Part shown: piece after piece, positions 1 through 12,311 of the stretch
How the letters are laid out: every line of letters begins with the position of its first letter
How positions within the stretch are numbered: the first letter of the stretch is position 1
NCBI RefSeq assembly: GCF_029168945.1
Contig: NC_083602.1
Location: 31,855,323-31,919,322 of the forward strand
From: Cannabis sativa
Taxonomy: Eukaryota; Streptophyta; Magnoliopsida; Rosales; Cannabaceae
Direction: 5' to 3'
Length of the DNA: 64,000 nucleotides
The notes under the pieces: generated by a model
What the model was told of the DNA's origin: nothing
Databases searched by the model: none
Seen by the model: the letters and a program-made list of their open reading frames with translations, nothing else
Position numbers and translations under genes: made by a program

Positions 1-2
1 AT

Positions 3-2470
3 CGTTTTTTCTTCTCTTCTGGGTTCCGAGCGGTGGAACATCCGGAGCTCCTCACGGAGTGGGCTAGGATTCCCCCTTATGAGCGAACCGCGCCCACTCA
101 AGTCTTTCTTCGGAGAGCCCAGGCCTTCGCCACTTATGACCGGGCGGACCTCGACGTCGGGGGCCTGGTTACGACGGGGAATTGTCGGAAGGCCAAGCTC
201 ATCCTGCTGCACGATTCCGTGGAGGACTCTAACCTTTCCAGGGTTATCTGTCCCAATGTGAGGGCGCCTGCCGCGAAGAAGATCTTCCGGGACGAGATCA
301 TCGCCACTGCCGAGAAGAAGTACCAGGACTATCTCTATCGGAAGGCTCAGGAGAAAGCCTACTCCAAGGCTCAAGCAGCTTCCGGGAGGCCACTTCGTGT
401 GCTGAGCCCGGCTGAGAGGAGAAGCCAGGCCATCGCTGGGAAGCCCCTTCATATTGGGGACTCGGCGGAGAGAAGGGCTCCCAGGCCAAAGCCTTCGGCT
501 CAGGAGCCGAACACTGGGGCTCCTTGCGCCAGCACTTCCGGCTCCGGTAAGTTTCCTTTAGCAGTACATTACGACCCTTCTGTTGGCGAATATGCCAGTC
601 TTAGGCCTGTAGGGTTCGATGAGCGTCTTTATAGGTTTAAGATGCCCTCGACCCGGTGGGGAGACCATATGAAGGAGTTTTATTTTTCCAACTTAGGAGA
701 TTCCCTACGTTGGTCCCGGATGGGTTCTGGTCCTTCGGAGCCCGTCCCCTTAGACCCTTCGGCTTATATTTCATCCAGCTGGTTTCGGCCTTCAGACAGC
801 TATCTCGGAGACGATGCTGCCAGCGTTAAGATTCGGAACTTTGCTAGGGCCGAATTAGAGAGTCAGGGTAGGACTAACTTGATTTCTATATCTGAGTGTT
901 TGTTGTTTCCCATGGATGTTCTAACACTTGCCTTCTTTCTTTTGCTGTAGCAGGCATTTCCATGGACGCCATATTGGCTGAACTTGCCGGGGTTCACTCT
1001 CCGGAAGCTCCCCCTCCCTTTACTTCTTCCCAGACGGCCCCCCTTTTGAAGGCTTCTTCCAGTGCCCCTCCAGACACTATTGACTTAGTGGATGAGGAGG
1101 TGCTCCCGGGAGAAGGTCAAGAAAAGCAATGGGGCTTTTCTGAGGAAGTTGAAGAAGGTGAAGGAGGGCACCGGGCTCTTCCTGAGGAAGTTGAAGAAAG
1201 TGAAGAAGAGGAAGAAGTTGCTCTGATTCGCAAACGCAAGGGCAAAATGGTTGCCTAGGAGGAGCCCAAACGAAAACGGAGAGCAGATACTTCGGCCCAC
1301 GGTCTTGATGGCGAGATCTGTCCCGAGATGGAGGAACACACTGCCCCTCCCAATATTGTGCTGACTCTGGTTCCTGGAGATGAGGCGAGACAGGAGCTCC
1401 GGATAGCTAAACACAACTACGCCATGGATGAATACTCCCGGGGGTATGCTGAGGTGGAGGCCCTTAAGAGGATCTTACGAGTTGAGATGCAAAATACTCT
1501 CAACAACCCGGAATACCAGAATCCGTGGGATTTAAATTTGGATCCCTTGTCGGACTGGTTCGGTCGTTTCCTCGGGCCCACATTAGCTCCCTTTGCCGCG
1601 GAGATGACCGGCGAGTTTGCGTCCCAGCTTACCCGGTGTGCACCCAGGCGGTTTGCTGCTTGTGCATCCTTGAACTCCATCTTCCAAGTCCAGGATCTCA
1701 GCCACTCCCTCACTGTGGTAAGTATTTTGTAGTTTACTTTTCTCCTTATTATTTTTTTCTTGGAGATTCTTACTTATACTTGTATTTTTTTCCAGCTTGC
1801 TGCTGAGGCCGGCCGCCTTTCCAAGAACATAATTAATCATGGCTTCGTCCTGTCCGATTTTGGGGACATGGACGAAGTTACGAAAATCCTTCAGGACCTT
1901 ACTGCTGAAAGGCGGCTTTATCAGGAGGATGCTGAACGCCGGGAGGCCCTTGCCAAGGCCAGTGAGGAAGAGGCCAAGCGGAGGGAAGCGCAGGCGGAGG
2001 CAATGATCCGGGAGGAGGCCCTTCGGAGAGATAGGCTGGAGGCCAGGCACCAAGAGGAGCTGAGGACGGAGGGCGAAACCACTGCTAAGGCCAGGCGAGA
2101 GCTTCGGGAGGCCAGGGAGGCCTTGGATGAAATGCCTGCCAAGGTGAGGTCCTTAGAGGAAACCCACCGGGCAAACTTGGAATCCAGGGCCAACCTGGCC
2201 GCGGAGCTGAAGGAGCTCAGAGACTTCAAAGACCAAGCCTCAAAGAAGGCAAAAAAAGATGAGCTTCTTTCTCCTGTCTCCTGCAGCCGGTGCGTCAAGC
2301 GTTTTGATGACGGCGTCTTCATGGCCTGGTCTACAAATGGCCAGAACATCAAGCTTACCTTCTACCCCAAACCCGAGGAGATGATCGCAAAGTTCCGGGT
2401 GAAGAAGAAAAAGCTTGATGCCAGGGTGGAGGCGCGCATCGGTCCTCGCCTTCCTCCTCGTATTGATTAG
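3..2470 (+). pseudogene. Three-exon antisense gene of the Tat element (function unknown, coiled-coil C-terminus)
   Basis: Three open stretches join by GT-AG introns with matching phases. Exon 1 is open from the left window edge to 867 (donor gtagga); exon 2 is 951-1717 (acceptor ttgctgtag at 942-950, donor gtaagt at 1718-1723); exon 3 is 1796-2470 (acceptor ttttttccag). The first intron is 83 bp, phase 1; the second 78 bp, phase 0. The first acceptor is a NAGNAG (tagcag), and either choice keeps the frame. The product would exceed 750 residues: an N-terminal part without a motif I recognise, an acidic Glu-rich stretch followed by a Lys/Arg-rich one (about 1080-1280), and an Ala/Arg/Glu-rich coiled coil (about 1870-2250). 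One in-frame TAG at 1256-1258 interrupts exon 2, so this copy is probably not functional. It lies antisense to gag-pol and beyond its end, as reported for other Tat elements. The family may match plant gypsy-associated Pfam domains, but I cannot confirm that by eye. The true start is outside the window. Confidence 0.72.
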
Positions 2471-2621
2471 GCCTCTTCGAGTTTGACCCAGTACAACCAG
2501 GATTTCACTCTCTTTCTCTCTCTTTTTTTTTTTATTTTTTATTTACAGCTAATTTTCTTGTATTTAAGACAATATTTACATAGCTGTTTCTTTTTTATTT
2601 AAAGGGGAGACAATATTTAAG
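2471..2621. other. Spacer of the Tat element after the antisense gene
   Basis: T-rich sequence between the stop codon of the antisense gene and the nested insertion. It has no ORF. It includes a run of Ts near 2521-2545 and would have held the 3' end of the antisense transcript; its other half continues at 18847. Confidence 0.5.
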
Positions 2622-2626
2622 GCCTG
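2622..2626. repeat. Target-site duplication gcctg, left copy
   Basis: The 5 bp gcctg just before the first TGTAACGCCC is repeated at 18842-18846 just after the last GGGTATTACA. One duplication around the whole three-LTR array means one original insertion. Confidence 0.9.
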
Positions 2627-5600
2627 TGTAACGCCCTAAATAATTAGGCACGCTACCCAAAATGCTTATTAAACCCTAATCCCCTAATCAGGATTATTAA
2701 TTAAAATAGCGCAGAATTTAAACTTTTATATTAATCAGAATGAAAATAAACTTGTAATATATTTAAACTTTTAAAATAGTTGGGATCCCAAAACATATTT
2801 ACAAACGCTATTACAAGTCATTTATTTCTAGCCGACCTAAACGGCAAAATAGAATTCAAAAGTTCATCACTGATAGACCCTTAACCCGCTTGGTCTGATA
2901 TGGCTTGAACATGTACATTCTTCATCTTGCTCCTCAAACTCATGGTTGATCAGCCACTGACTTACCCTTTCCTGCACAGTAGAGCACCCGTGAGCCAAGC
3001 CCAAGAAGATGCGTATAAAACATATCAATAATATGCTCATCATACAATATAAACAACAATGCTATTCAAATTTGTCTATGTGACACAGACCTGCATGTTA
3101 CGCTCACATGCCTATTTATGTCTACGTGTTGCGCTCACACGTCTATTTATGTCTACGTGGCGTAGACCCACGTGTTGCTCTCACACGTCTATTTACAATA
3201 AGGCCTTAGATCAGTTCATCTCGGTTCTTGTTGCCGAGTCCAACCTGGTTATGCCTTGAGCGCATAACCCTTAGTCTCAACATATATATTTATCACATAA
3301 TTATTGGTGCCACTGCACTATTTGTCTATTTGCTATAGACCTGCGTGTTACGCTCACACGCCTATATATGTCTATGTAGCATAGACCTACGTGTTGCTCC
3401 CACGCGTCTATATATGTCTATGTAGCATAGACCTACGTGTTGCGCTCACACGTCTATTTACAATAAGGCCTTAGTAAGGTTTATCTCGATTATAATTACC
3501 GAGTTTAACCTGGTTATGCCTTGCTCGCATAACCCTATTCATATATATTTACGTAATCCATACATTACGTTATTTCAGTGGTTTATCCTAGTAATATACT
3601 AGGTCTAACCAAGTTATGTCTTATGCACATAACTCTTGAAATATATGCATGTATTCAATAGATATCAAAACACATATAGAATCTTAGGGTAATAACCCTA
3701 AATTACATACCACATAGTCTCTCATATAACATATCATTGCATGCTCAAAATATCACTTATAGAGATTAATAACCCTAATTCATGCTTTCACTTGATTAGC
3801 AATATTATTGTACATCATGACTTTCTTACCTTCACATAAATTCTAGGGTAATAACCCTAGACCGCATTACTATCAAACTCAAGGTACTAATTTACCGAGT
3901 CGAACTTAATTATGCCTTGTGCGCATAATTCTTTATTACAATATATTTAGCATGGCATAGCATTTATACATTAATAATTACTAGGGTAATAACCCTAGGC
4001 CATTAAACCGCTCACTTTAGGGTAATAACCCTAATCTCGGTTTCTAAGTATCACCAATATAATATTCAATATAAGCACCACCGTGCATATCTCTACGTGC
4101 AACTACTGTCTTACCTATTGTCCCGCAAAGGCAGAGATTCCGAATCCCCGGGTGCTCCTGACCAGGTGCCGGTAATCCTAGTCACACAATCCGGGATTTT
4201 CACAAATAGGGTTAACCCCTGGTTTCACATTCATAAAATAAATTCATGGCATTTCAAATATAGATAATCACATAGAGCTTGAAAAGAGCTTTCCAACGGT
4301 ATAAAGAACGTCCCAAACGGAGCCCCGAGTCAAAAGTTATGGCCGAAACAAAATTCAGCATTTACCGATGAACTCCAACCGGAATTCCGGATGAACCAAC
4401 CGGAATTCCGGTTGTCTGGGCAGAGAACACGAAATTTCTCAATCTTTAAACCCCCAAAACTCACTCAAATCATCCCCAAACATTCCCAAACTTTCCAGAG
4501 CATCAATATATGTCATAATAAACATATTCCACAACTTAAACCCAACAATTGCACTAAAAATCAAAAAGTGCCATTAAAGCACCAAGCTTGAGTTCCATGA
4601 ACTCAAGCTTGCTTTTCACATCCAAAATCACAATTGATCCACTTACAGCAGCTAGCAAATATTATAGGGTGTAAAACACATAATTATGCATCAAAATCCA
4701 ACAATAAACCCCATAATTTTAGATTGCACAATAATCACAAATCATGCTTCAACTAGCAAAACTCCAAGTTCAAGAACTTGAACTTTAACCCAACACATAC
4801 TTATTCAATTTCCAGCAGTAAAACAATAGATAAAAAAAATTAGGTTAAGCATGTAAAACATCCTTGAATTGTACTCTAAGCCCAATCAAACACAAATCAA
4901 GAGATTAACACATAAATTATCAAGATTAAACATCCATTTCCCTAAACATGCAAACCAAGATCAAACAACTTAAAGCATGCTTTTTCCACAATAATTTCAG
5001 CAAGAATTCAACCATAAATTTCACATAAACTTAGTAAGAATCTACCTCAACTCCAAGCTCAAGAATTCACAACTTCAAAGCTCCAAAACAAGCTAAGAAC
5101 CAAGCTTTTCTTCTCAAAAATCAAGTTTAAAGAAGAAGAGTGTTAGAGAGGGTGAGAGGGTCGGTTAGAGAGAGAGGAAATCCAGAATTTCTAATTTCAT
5201 TTCATCAAAAATCCATTTAATCAAATCTAAAACAATAAAGGTCAAATGACCAAAATGCCCTTAGGGCCAATTTCCACCTATTCACACATACAAGGGTATT
5301 CTAGTAAATTCGTACTCAATAATTTTCAAATAAAAATTCAGATTATCACCCATAAATTATAATGCCAAATAAATTAATCCAATTTACATTTCGGGCCCGA
5401 ACCCAATTCGGTCCGAAATTCCCGGTTGTGACTATACCGCGCTAACCTATCAGAACACACCTGAAAAGACAACACAGGCATACTATATGATAATATAGTT
5501 CTATTAGGCACGTAATTAAATTAATTTCATCATTTTACCCTTCTCGGGTCATAATTACCAAAATGCCCCTAGCTCACCAACGGGGTCTTTTATATATTAA

Positions 5601-5710
5601 AATTCATATAAATTCACATATATTGAACTATATAATAATATAATTCCTCAATTATACATAATTATTTAGTTAGGGTTTTGCTAATCCATTTCTTAATTCC
5701 GGGTATTACA
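2627..5710 (-). repeat. LTR A of the tandem gypsy element
   Basis: A 3084 bp LTR with TG...CA ends. It contains 46-47 bp tandem units rich in ACGTG cores (about 3073-3200 and 3321-3470), four exact copies of the near-palindrome agggtaataaccct (3686, 3845, 3983, 4019), and AT-rich sequence with no credible gene. Short plus-strand ORFs recur identically in all three LTRs and are chance reading frames. Confidence 0.93.
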
Positions 5711-5712
5711 AT

Positions 5713-5724
5713 TACCCCCTCCTT
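5713..5724 (-). promoter_or_regulatory. Polypurine tract, internal copy 1
   Basis: On the minus strand, taaggagggggta lies three bases before the LTR start TGTAATACCC. This is the expected position and composition of the plus-strand primer of an LTR retrotransposon. The same sequence is present at 12279-12290. Confidence 0.75.
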
Positions 5725-5745
5725 ATAGAAATTTCGTCCCGAAAT

Positions 5746-8227
5746 TTACCTGAACAACTCCGGATATTTCTGCTGCATATCCGTCTCGAGTTCCTGTGTT
5801 GCCTCTTCTACTTTACCGTTCCTCCACGGTACTTTCACCGGTGCTGCTTGTCTTGCTTCTCAAGACTCTTTCTCTTCTATCAAGTATCTGCACTGGTTGT
5901 TCCTCGTATGACAAGTCCGACTGAAGTTCCAATGCTTCATAACTCAGAACATGGGACGAGTCTGAGACATATTTCCGAAGCATTGAAACATGAAACACAT
6001 TATGTACGAATGCCCGTGGGGGCATAGCCAACCTGTACGCTACTTGCCCTATCCTCTCAAGGATTTCAAAAGGTCCAATGAACCTCGGGCTAAGCTTTCC
6101 TTTCTTTCCAAAGCGTTTTATGCCTTTCATCGGAGATATTCGGAGAAATACCATGTCCCCGACCTGAAAATTAATATCTCGACGCTTTGGATTAGCATAA
6201 CTCTTCTGCCTACTCTGAGCTGCGAGCATTCTCGCTCTAATCTTATCAAATGCCTCACTTGTTTTCTGAACAGCTTCGTGACCCTACTTTCTTTCACCCA
6301 CTTCATCCCAGTGTATGGGTGATCTACATTTTCTTCCATATAAAAGTTCATAAGGGGCCATCCCGATTGTTGCCTGATAGCTGTTATTATAAGAAACCTC
6401 GATCAGGGGAAGGTACTTTACCCATGATCCCTCAAAGTCAAGCACACATGCCCGTAGCATGTCCTCTAAAATTTGAATGGTCCTCTCGAATTGCCCATCC
6501 GTCTGAGGATAAAAAGTTGTGCTGAACTTTAACTGAGTTCCCATAGCTCGATGCAGACTTTTCCAGAATCTTGATGTAAACTTCGGATCTCTATCCGACA
6601 CAATGGACTTTGGGACACCATGCAGACGAACAATTTCTGTAACATATAATTCAGCATACTGATCAATGGAGAAATTCGTCCGAACAGGTAAAAAGTGAGC
6701 GGTACTTTGTAAACTGTCCACTATGACCCACACAGAGTCAAATTTTCCCGTGGTTCTAGGCATACCTACCACGAAGTCCATAGCTATATCTTCCCATTTC
6801 CATTCGGTATTTTCGGTGGTTGCGGCAACCACCGCAGGTCGGCCGGTGTTCGGCTTTCACTTGGCCGACATGTAAGGCACTTTGCAACATACTCGGCGAT
6901 GTCATTCTTCATGCCTGGCCACCAAAACATGGTTTTCAGGTCTTGGTACATCTTTGTCGACCCTGGATGAACTGAATAAGGAGTCGTGTGAGACTCATCC
7001 ATGATCTCTTTCTTGATGTTTCCATCCATAGGCACAAAAACTCGACTTCCAAATTTCAACATTCTCATTTCCTCTGCGAGAAATCACTAGCCTTCCCAGC
7101 CGAAACCCTAGCTCGGGTTTTTATCAACTCTGAATCTTGCTTTTGTGCTTCTTTAATTCTCTCAAGAAGAGTGGATTGCAGGGTAATATTAGCCAGTTTC
7201 CCTACAACCAACTCAATCTGAGCTCGAGTCATTTCATTTGCTAGCTGTTGGGAGATTTGCTTCATAGTATTCAACTGACTCTGACCTTTTCTACTCAAAG
7301 CGTCAGCAACCACATTGGCCTTACGAGGATGATAAAGGATCTCACAATCATAATCCTTCACCAATTCTAGCCAACGTCTTTGTCTCATATTCAAGTCCTT
7401 CTGGGTGAAGAAGTATTTCAGACTTTTATGATCAGTGTATATCTCACACTTCTCGCCATATAGGTAATGCCGCCAAATCTTTAGTGCAAATACTACTTCT
7501 GCGAGTTCTAAATCGTGACTAGGGTACCTATACTCGTACTCCTTTAACTGCCAAGAAGCATAGGCTATTGCCTTTCCAGCTTGTATAAGCACATAGCCGA
7601 GACCCTGTCTCGAAGCATCACAATAACCACAAACTTTTCCTTATACGAAGGAAGAGTTAGTACAGGAGCGGTAATCAAGCGTTGCTTTAACTCCAGGAAA
7701 CTTTTCTCACACCGATCAGTCCAAACAAACTTCTGGTTCTTTCGGGTCAGCTCCGTTAAGGGTACATCAATCTTTGAAAAACCCTCAACGAACCGACGAT
7801 AATAACCAGCCAAACCCAGAAAACTTCTGACCTCTGTAGCTGACTTCGGTACTGGCCAATCCCGAACAGCTTCAATTATTGTCGGATCCACCATGATCCC
7901 ATCTTTATCCACTATGTGCCCCAAAAATGAGACACGAGATAACCAGAATTCACACTTTTTGAACTTAGCATAAAGCTTGTGATCCTGTAATCTTTGCAAA
8001 ACTGCTCTGAGATGCAATTCATGCTCTTTATCTGATTTAGATTACACCAAGATGTCACCGATAAACACGATCACACATCTAATCAGGTACTCTTGGAACG
8101 TCCGATTCATATAATCTATATCAAATATACTACGTAGCTTTGGTCCATCTTTCACCCTGATGGTAATTCTTACATTTTGGACATTCAAAAGATGACTTGA
8201 AAGAGGATTTGTGACCTTGACGGTCAC
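5746..8227 (-). pseudogene. Broken pol of internal copy 1 (RT C-part, RNase H, integrase, chromodomain-like end)
   Basis: Pieces in minus order: an RT fragment with FIGDILV in place of the usual FxDDILV and a TAA directly after it (near 8042); RT connection with LGHIV and [11 protein letters not shown] (8017-7565); RNase H with EIYTDHKSL; integrase zinc-finger part HPGSTKMY...CLTC; catalytic core with [15 protein letters not shown] and a Glu in the QTDGQFERT region; and a C-terminal part with [14 protein letters not shown] follows GERK at 6284. Compared with copy 2 it has extra frameshifts at about 5796-5860, 6002-6020, 6803-6870, 7073-7085 and 7560-7660, nearly all at CAG or CTG triplets. 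No product is possible. Confidence 0.88.
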
Positions 8228-8391
8228 CTCAATTTCCCCGATACTTTCTATTACTCCCTGATACTTCGAAAGCCTCAGCCTTCTGTTTGTAATCGGTGGT
8301 TGCCACTGTCGGTCCCCTTATTGACGTTACCACTAGCAGGCGGATTCGATGTCATGACGGCATCCTTTGCGGTCTGCTCATTTATTACAGA

Positions 8392-8580
8392 TTATTCAGC
8401 CTCCTCAACAATTAAGGCTAGCTCTATCACTTTCTTGTACAAAGTGTCATATGAAGTGGTAACCTTCAAGTCCCGACTGATTGTGGCATTCAGTCCTCTC
8501 TTCATCCACTGCTTGGCCTTAATTATGTCAATACCTCCTAGAAAAGTCGAAGGTTGCAGCTTCACGAACCGCTCAAACAC
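8392..8580 (-). pseudogene. gag remnant, internal copy 1
   Basis: A 62-codon minus-strand frame has the start of a plant gypsy gag domain: FVKLQPSTFLGG, then the spacing to a Trp in KAKQWM. The remainder of gag is deleted. The same remnant is at 14959-15147. Confidence 0.65.
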
Positions 8581-9174
8581 CGAGTCTCAATGCGGCATAA
8601 CAAACCCCTGGTTTACCCACCACTGGCACAGGTGCTGGTGGTAACACTTGATCAACAGGGGCTGCCAGTCTTCTTCTTGACGAAGTATGACACTTCGCAT
8701 TTCTTGAAACATCTACTGCCATTCAGCAGGAAGATTAGCATTGCCAACCTCCGCATTATTTCTCCAGATTCCGCGGAGGTGGGGGCAGTGCGGTGAATTG
8801 GTTTGGTCTACACCAAGCTCTACTAACTCGCCCTGTGGTCTAGATGATTAAAGAGGGTCCACTACTAGTACCCGTGTAATCAACAACCCCAGCGAATTAA
8901 GCACCAATACCACACTTATGCACTTATTGCCTTAAACACTAACTCATCTATTTACCTCATACATATTTACATAAACAATTAGTATTTATAGCATGACATC
9001 ACATAACACATACATACTCTAGATGCTTGCATACTGCCTAAAATGGAAAGCGGTAAACAGATGATCACATATACAGTCAAGTATTTACTCTCAATAGTTA
9101 CTGCACCATGAGTCGAGCCTATCTCTGATGACAAATGTACATGTTCGGCCGGTCTACAGGAAGTTTAAAAACCT

Positions 9175-9190
9175 TGGCGCTCTGATACCA
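9175..9190 (-). promoter_or_regulatory. Primer-binding site (initiator Met tRNA), internal copy 1
   Basis: On the minus strand, TGGTATCAGAGCGCCA lies three bases after the LTR end. TGGTATCAGAGC is the standard plant initiator-Met tRNA complement, which fixes the minus-strand direction of the element. Confidence 0.9.
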
Positions 9191-9193
9191 AAT

Positions 9194-12100
9194 TGTAACG
9201 CCCTAAATAATTAGGCACGCTACCCAAAATGCTTATGAAACCCTAATCCCCTAATCAGGATTATTAATTAAAATAGCGCAGAATTTAAACTTTTATATTA
9301 ATCAGAATGAAAATAAACTTGTAATATATTTAAACTTTTAAAATAGTTGGGATCCCAAAACATATTTACAAACGCTATTACAAGTCATTTATTTCTAGCC
9401 GACCTAAACGGCAAAATAGAATTCAAAAGTTCATCACTGATAGACCCTTAACCCGCTTGGTCTGATATGGCTTGAACATGTACATTCTTCATCTTGCTCC
9501 TCAAACTCATGGTTGATCAGCCACTGACTTACCCTTTCTGCACAAGAGAGCACCCGTGAGCCAAGCCCAGTAAAGGCGGTATAAAACATATCAATAATAT
9601 GCTCATCATACAATATAAACAACAATGCTATTCAAATTTGTCTATGTGACACAGACCTGCATGTTACGCTCACATGCCTATTTATGTCTACGTGTTGCGC
9701 TCACACGTCTATTTATGTCTACGTGGCGTAGACCCACGTGTTGCTCTCACACGTCTATTGACAATAAGGCCTTAGATCAGTTCATCTCGGTTCTTGTTGC
9801 CGAGTCCAACCTGGTTTTGCCTTGAGCGCATAACCCTTAGTCTCAACATATATATTTATCACATAATTATTGGTGCCACTGCACTATTTGTCTATTTGCT
9901 ATAGACCTGCGTGTTACGCTCACACGCCTATACATGTCTATGTAGCATAGACCTACGTGTTGCTCCCATGCGTCTATATATGTCTATGTAGCATAGACCT
10001 ACGTGTTGCGCTCACACGTCTATTTACAATAAGGCCTTAGTAAGGTTTATCTCGATTATAATTACCGAGTTTAACCTGGTTATGCCTTGCTCACATAACC
10101 CTATTCATATATATTTACGTAATCCATACATTACGTTATTTTAGTGGTTTATCCTAGTAATATACTAGGTCTAACCAAGTTATGTCTTATGCACATAACT
10201 CTTGAAATATATGCATGTATTCAATAGATATCAAAACACATATAGAATCTTAGGGTAATAACCCTAAATTACATACCACATAGTCTCTCATATAACATAT
10301 CATTGCATGCTCAAAATATCACTTATAGAGATTAATAACCCTAATTCATGCTTTCACTTGATTAGCAATATTATTGTACATCATGACTTTCTTACCTTCA
10401 CATAAATTCTAGGGTAATAACCCTAGACCGCATTACTGTCAAACTCAAGGTACTAATTTACCGAGTCGAACTTAATTATGCCTTGTGCGCATAATTCTTT
10501 ATTACAATATATTTAGCATGGCATAGCATTTATACATTAATAATTACTAGGGTAATAACCCTAGGCCATTAAACCGCTCACTTTAGGGTAATAACCCTAA
10601 TCTCGGTTTCTAAGTATCACCAATATAATATTCAATATAAGCACCACCGTGCATATCTCTACGTGCAACTACTGTCTTACCTGTTGTCCCGCAAAGGCAG
10701 AGATTCCGAATCCCCGGGTGCTCCTGACCAGGTGCCGGTAATCCTAGTCACACAATCCGGGATTTTCACAAATAGGGTTAACCCCTGGTTTCACATTCAT
10801 AAAATAAATTCATGGCATTTCAAATATAGATAATCACATAGAGCTTGAAAAGAGCTTTCCAACGGTATAAAGAACGTCCCAAACGGAGTCCCGAGTCAAA
10901 AGTTATGGCCGAAACAAAATTCAGCATTTACCGATGAACTCCAACCGGAATTCCGGATGAACCAACCGGAATTCCGGTTGTCTGGGCAGAGAACACGAAA
11001 TTTCTCAATCTTTAAACCCCCAAAACTCACTCAAATCATCCCCAAACATTCCCAAACTTTCCAGAGCATCAATATATGTCATAATAAACATATTCCACAA
11101 CTTAAACCCAACAATTGCACTAAAAATCAAAAAGTGCCATTAAAGCACCAAGCTTGAGTTCCATGAACTCAAGCTTGCTTTTCACATCCAAAATCACAAT
11201 TGATCCACTTACAGCAGCTAGCAAATATTATAGGGTCTAAAACACATAATTATGCATCAAAATCCAACAATAAACCCCATAATTTTAGATTGCACAATAA
11301 TCACAAATCATGCTTCAACTAGCAAAACTCCAAGTTCAAGAACTTGAACTTTAACCCAACACATACTTATTCAATTTCCAGCAGTAAAACAATAGATAAA
11401 AAAAATTAGGTTAAGCATGTAAAACATCCTTGAATTGTACTCTAAGCCCAATCAAACACAAATCAAGAGATTAACACATAAATTATCAAGATTAAACATC
11501 CATTTCCCTAAACATGCAAACCAAGATCAAACAACTTAAAGCATGCTTTTTCCACAATAATTTCAGCAAGAATTCAACCATAAATTTCACATAAACTTAG
11601 TAAGAATCTACCTCAACTCCAAGCTCAAGAATTCACAACTTCAAAGCTCCAAAACAAGCTAAGAACCAAGCTTTTCTTCTCAAAAATCAAGTTTAAAGAA
11701 GAAGAGTGTTAGAGAGGGTGAGAGGGTCGGTTAGAGAGAGAGGAAATCCAGAATTTCTAATTTAATTTCATCAAAAATCCATTTAATCAAATCTAAAACA
11801 ATAAAGGTCAAATGACCAAAATGCCCTTAGGGCCAATTTCCACCTATTCACACATACAAGGGTATTCTAGTAAATTCGTACTCAATAATTTTCAAATAAA
11901 AATTCAGATTATCACCCATAAATTATAATGCCAAATAAATTAATCCAATTTACATTTCGGGCCCGAACCCAATTCGGTCCGAAATTCCCGGTTGTGACTA
12001 TACCGCGCTAACCTATCAGAACACACCTGAAAAGACAACACAGGCATACTATATGATAATATAGTTCTATTAGGCACGTAATTAAATTAATTTCATCATT

Positions 12101-12276
12101 TTACCCTTCTCGGGTCATAATTACCAAAATGCCCCTAGCTCACCAACGGGGTCTTTTATATATTAAAATTCATATAAATTCACATATATTGAACTATATA
12201 ATAATATAATTCCTCAATTATACATAATTATTTAGTTAGGGTTTTGCTAATCCATTTCTTAATTCCGGGTATTACA
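9194..12276 (-). repeat. LTR B (middle LTR) of the tandem gypsy element
   Basis: A 3083 bp LTR serving as the 3' LTR of the right internal copy and the 5' LTR of the left one. It is nearly identical to LTRs A and C. Scattered differences pair B with A at some sites (accaaccgg near 10959, where C has accaactgg) and with C at others (gtctaaaac near 11237, where A has gtgtaaaac). Confidence 0.93.
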
Positions 12277-12278
12277 AT

Positions 12279-12290
12279 TACCCCCTCCTT
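12279..12290 (-). promoter_or_regulatory. Polypurine tract, internal copy 2
   Basis: The same purine-rich minus-strand tract as in copy 1, next to the left end of internal copy 2. Confidence 0.75.
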
Positions 12291-12311
12291 ATAGAAATTT
12301 CGTCCCGAAAT

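Noticed and set aside
3059..3259. 66-codon plus-strand ORF repeated at 9625 and 16191, and another at 4391, 10957 and 17523
   Set aside because: They lie inside the three LTRs, recur because the LTRs recur, and have no protein-like features.
3073..3470. Regularly spaced repeats resembling a CRISPR array
   Set aside because: Units are imperfect tandem repeats without distinct spacers, inside a plant LTR present three times.
3686..4032. AGGGT/ACCCT motifs as interstitial telomere sequence
   Set aside because: They occur as separated inverted hairpins, not as direct TTTAGGG arrays.
5990..6525. Plus-strand ORFs opposite the integrase of the tandem element (also 12365-13093)
   Set aside because: They mirror the clear minus-strand pol and show no recognisable domain.
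9175..9190. TGGTATCAGAGC as part of a tRNA gene
   Set aside because: Only the 3' complement is present, next to an LTR; it is a primer-binding site, with no cloverleaf around it.
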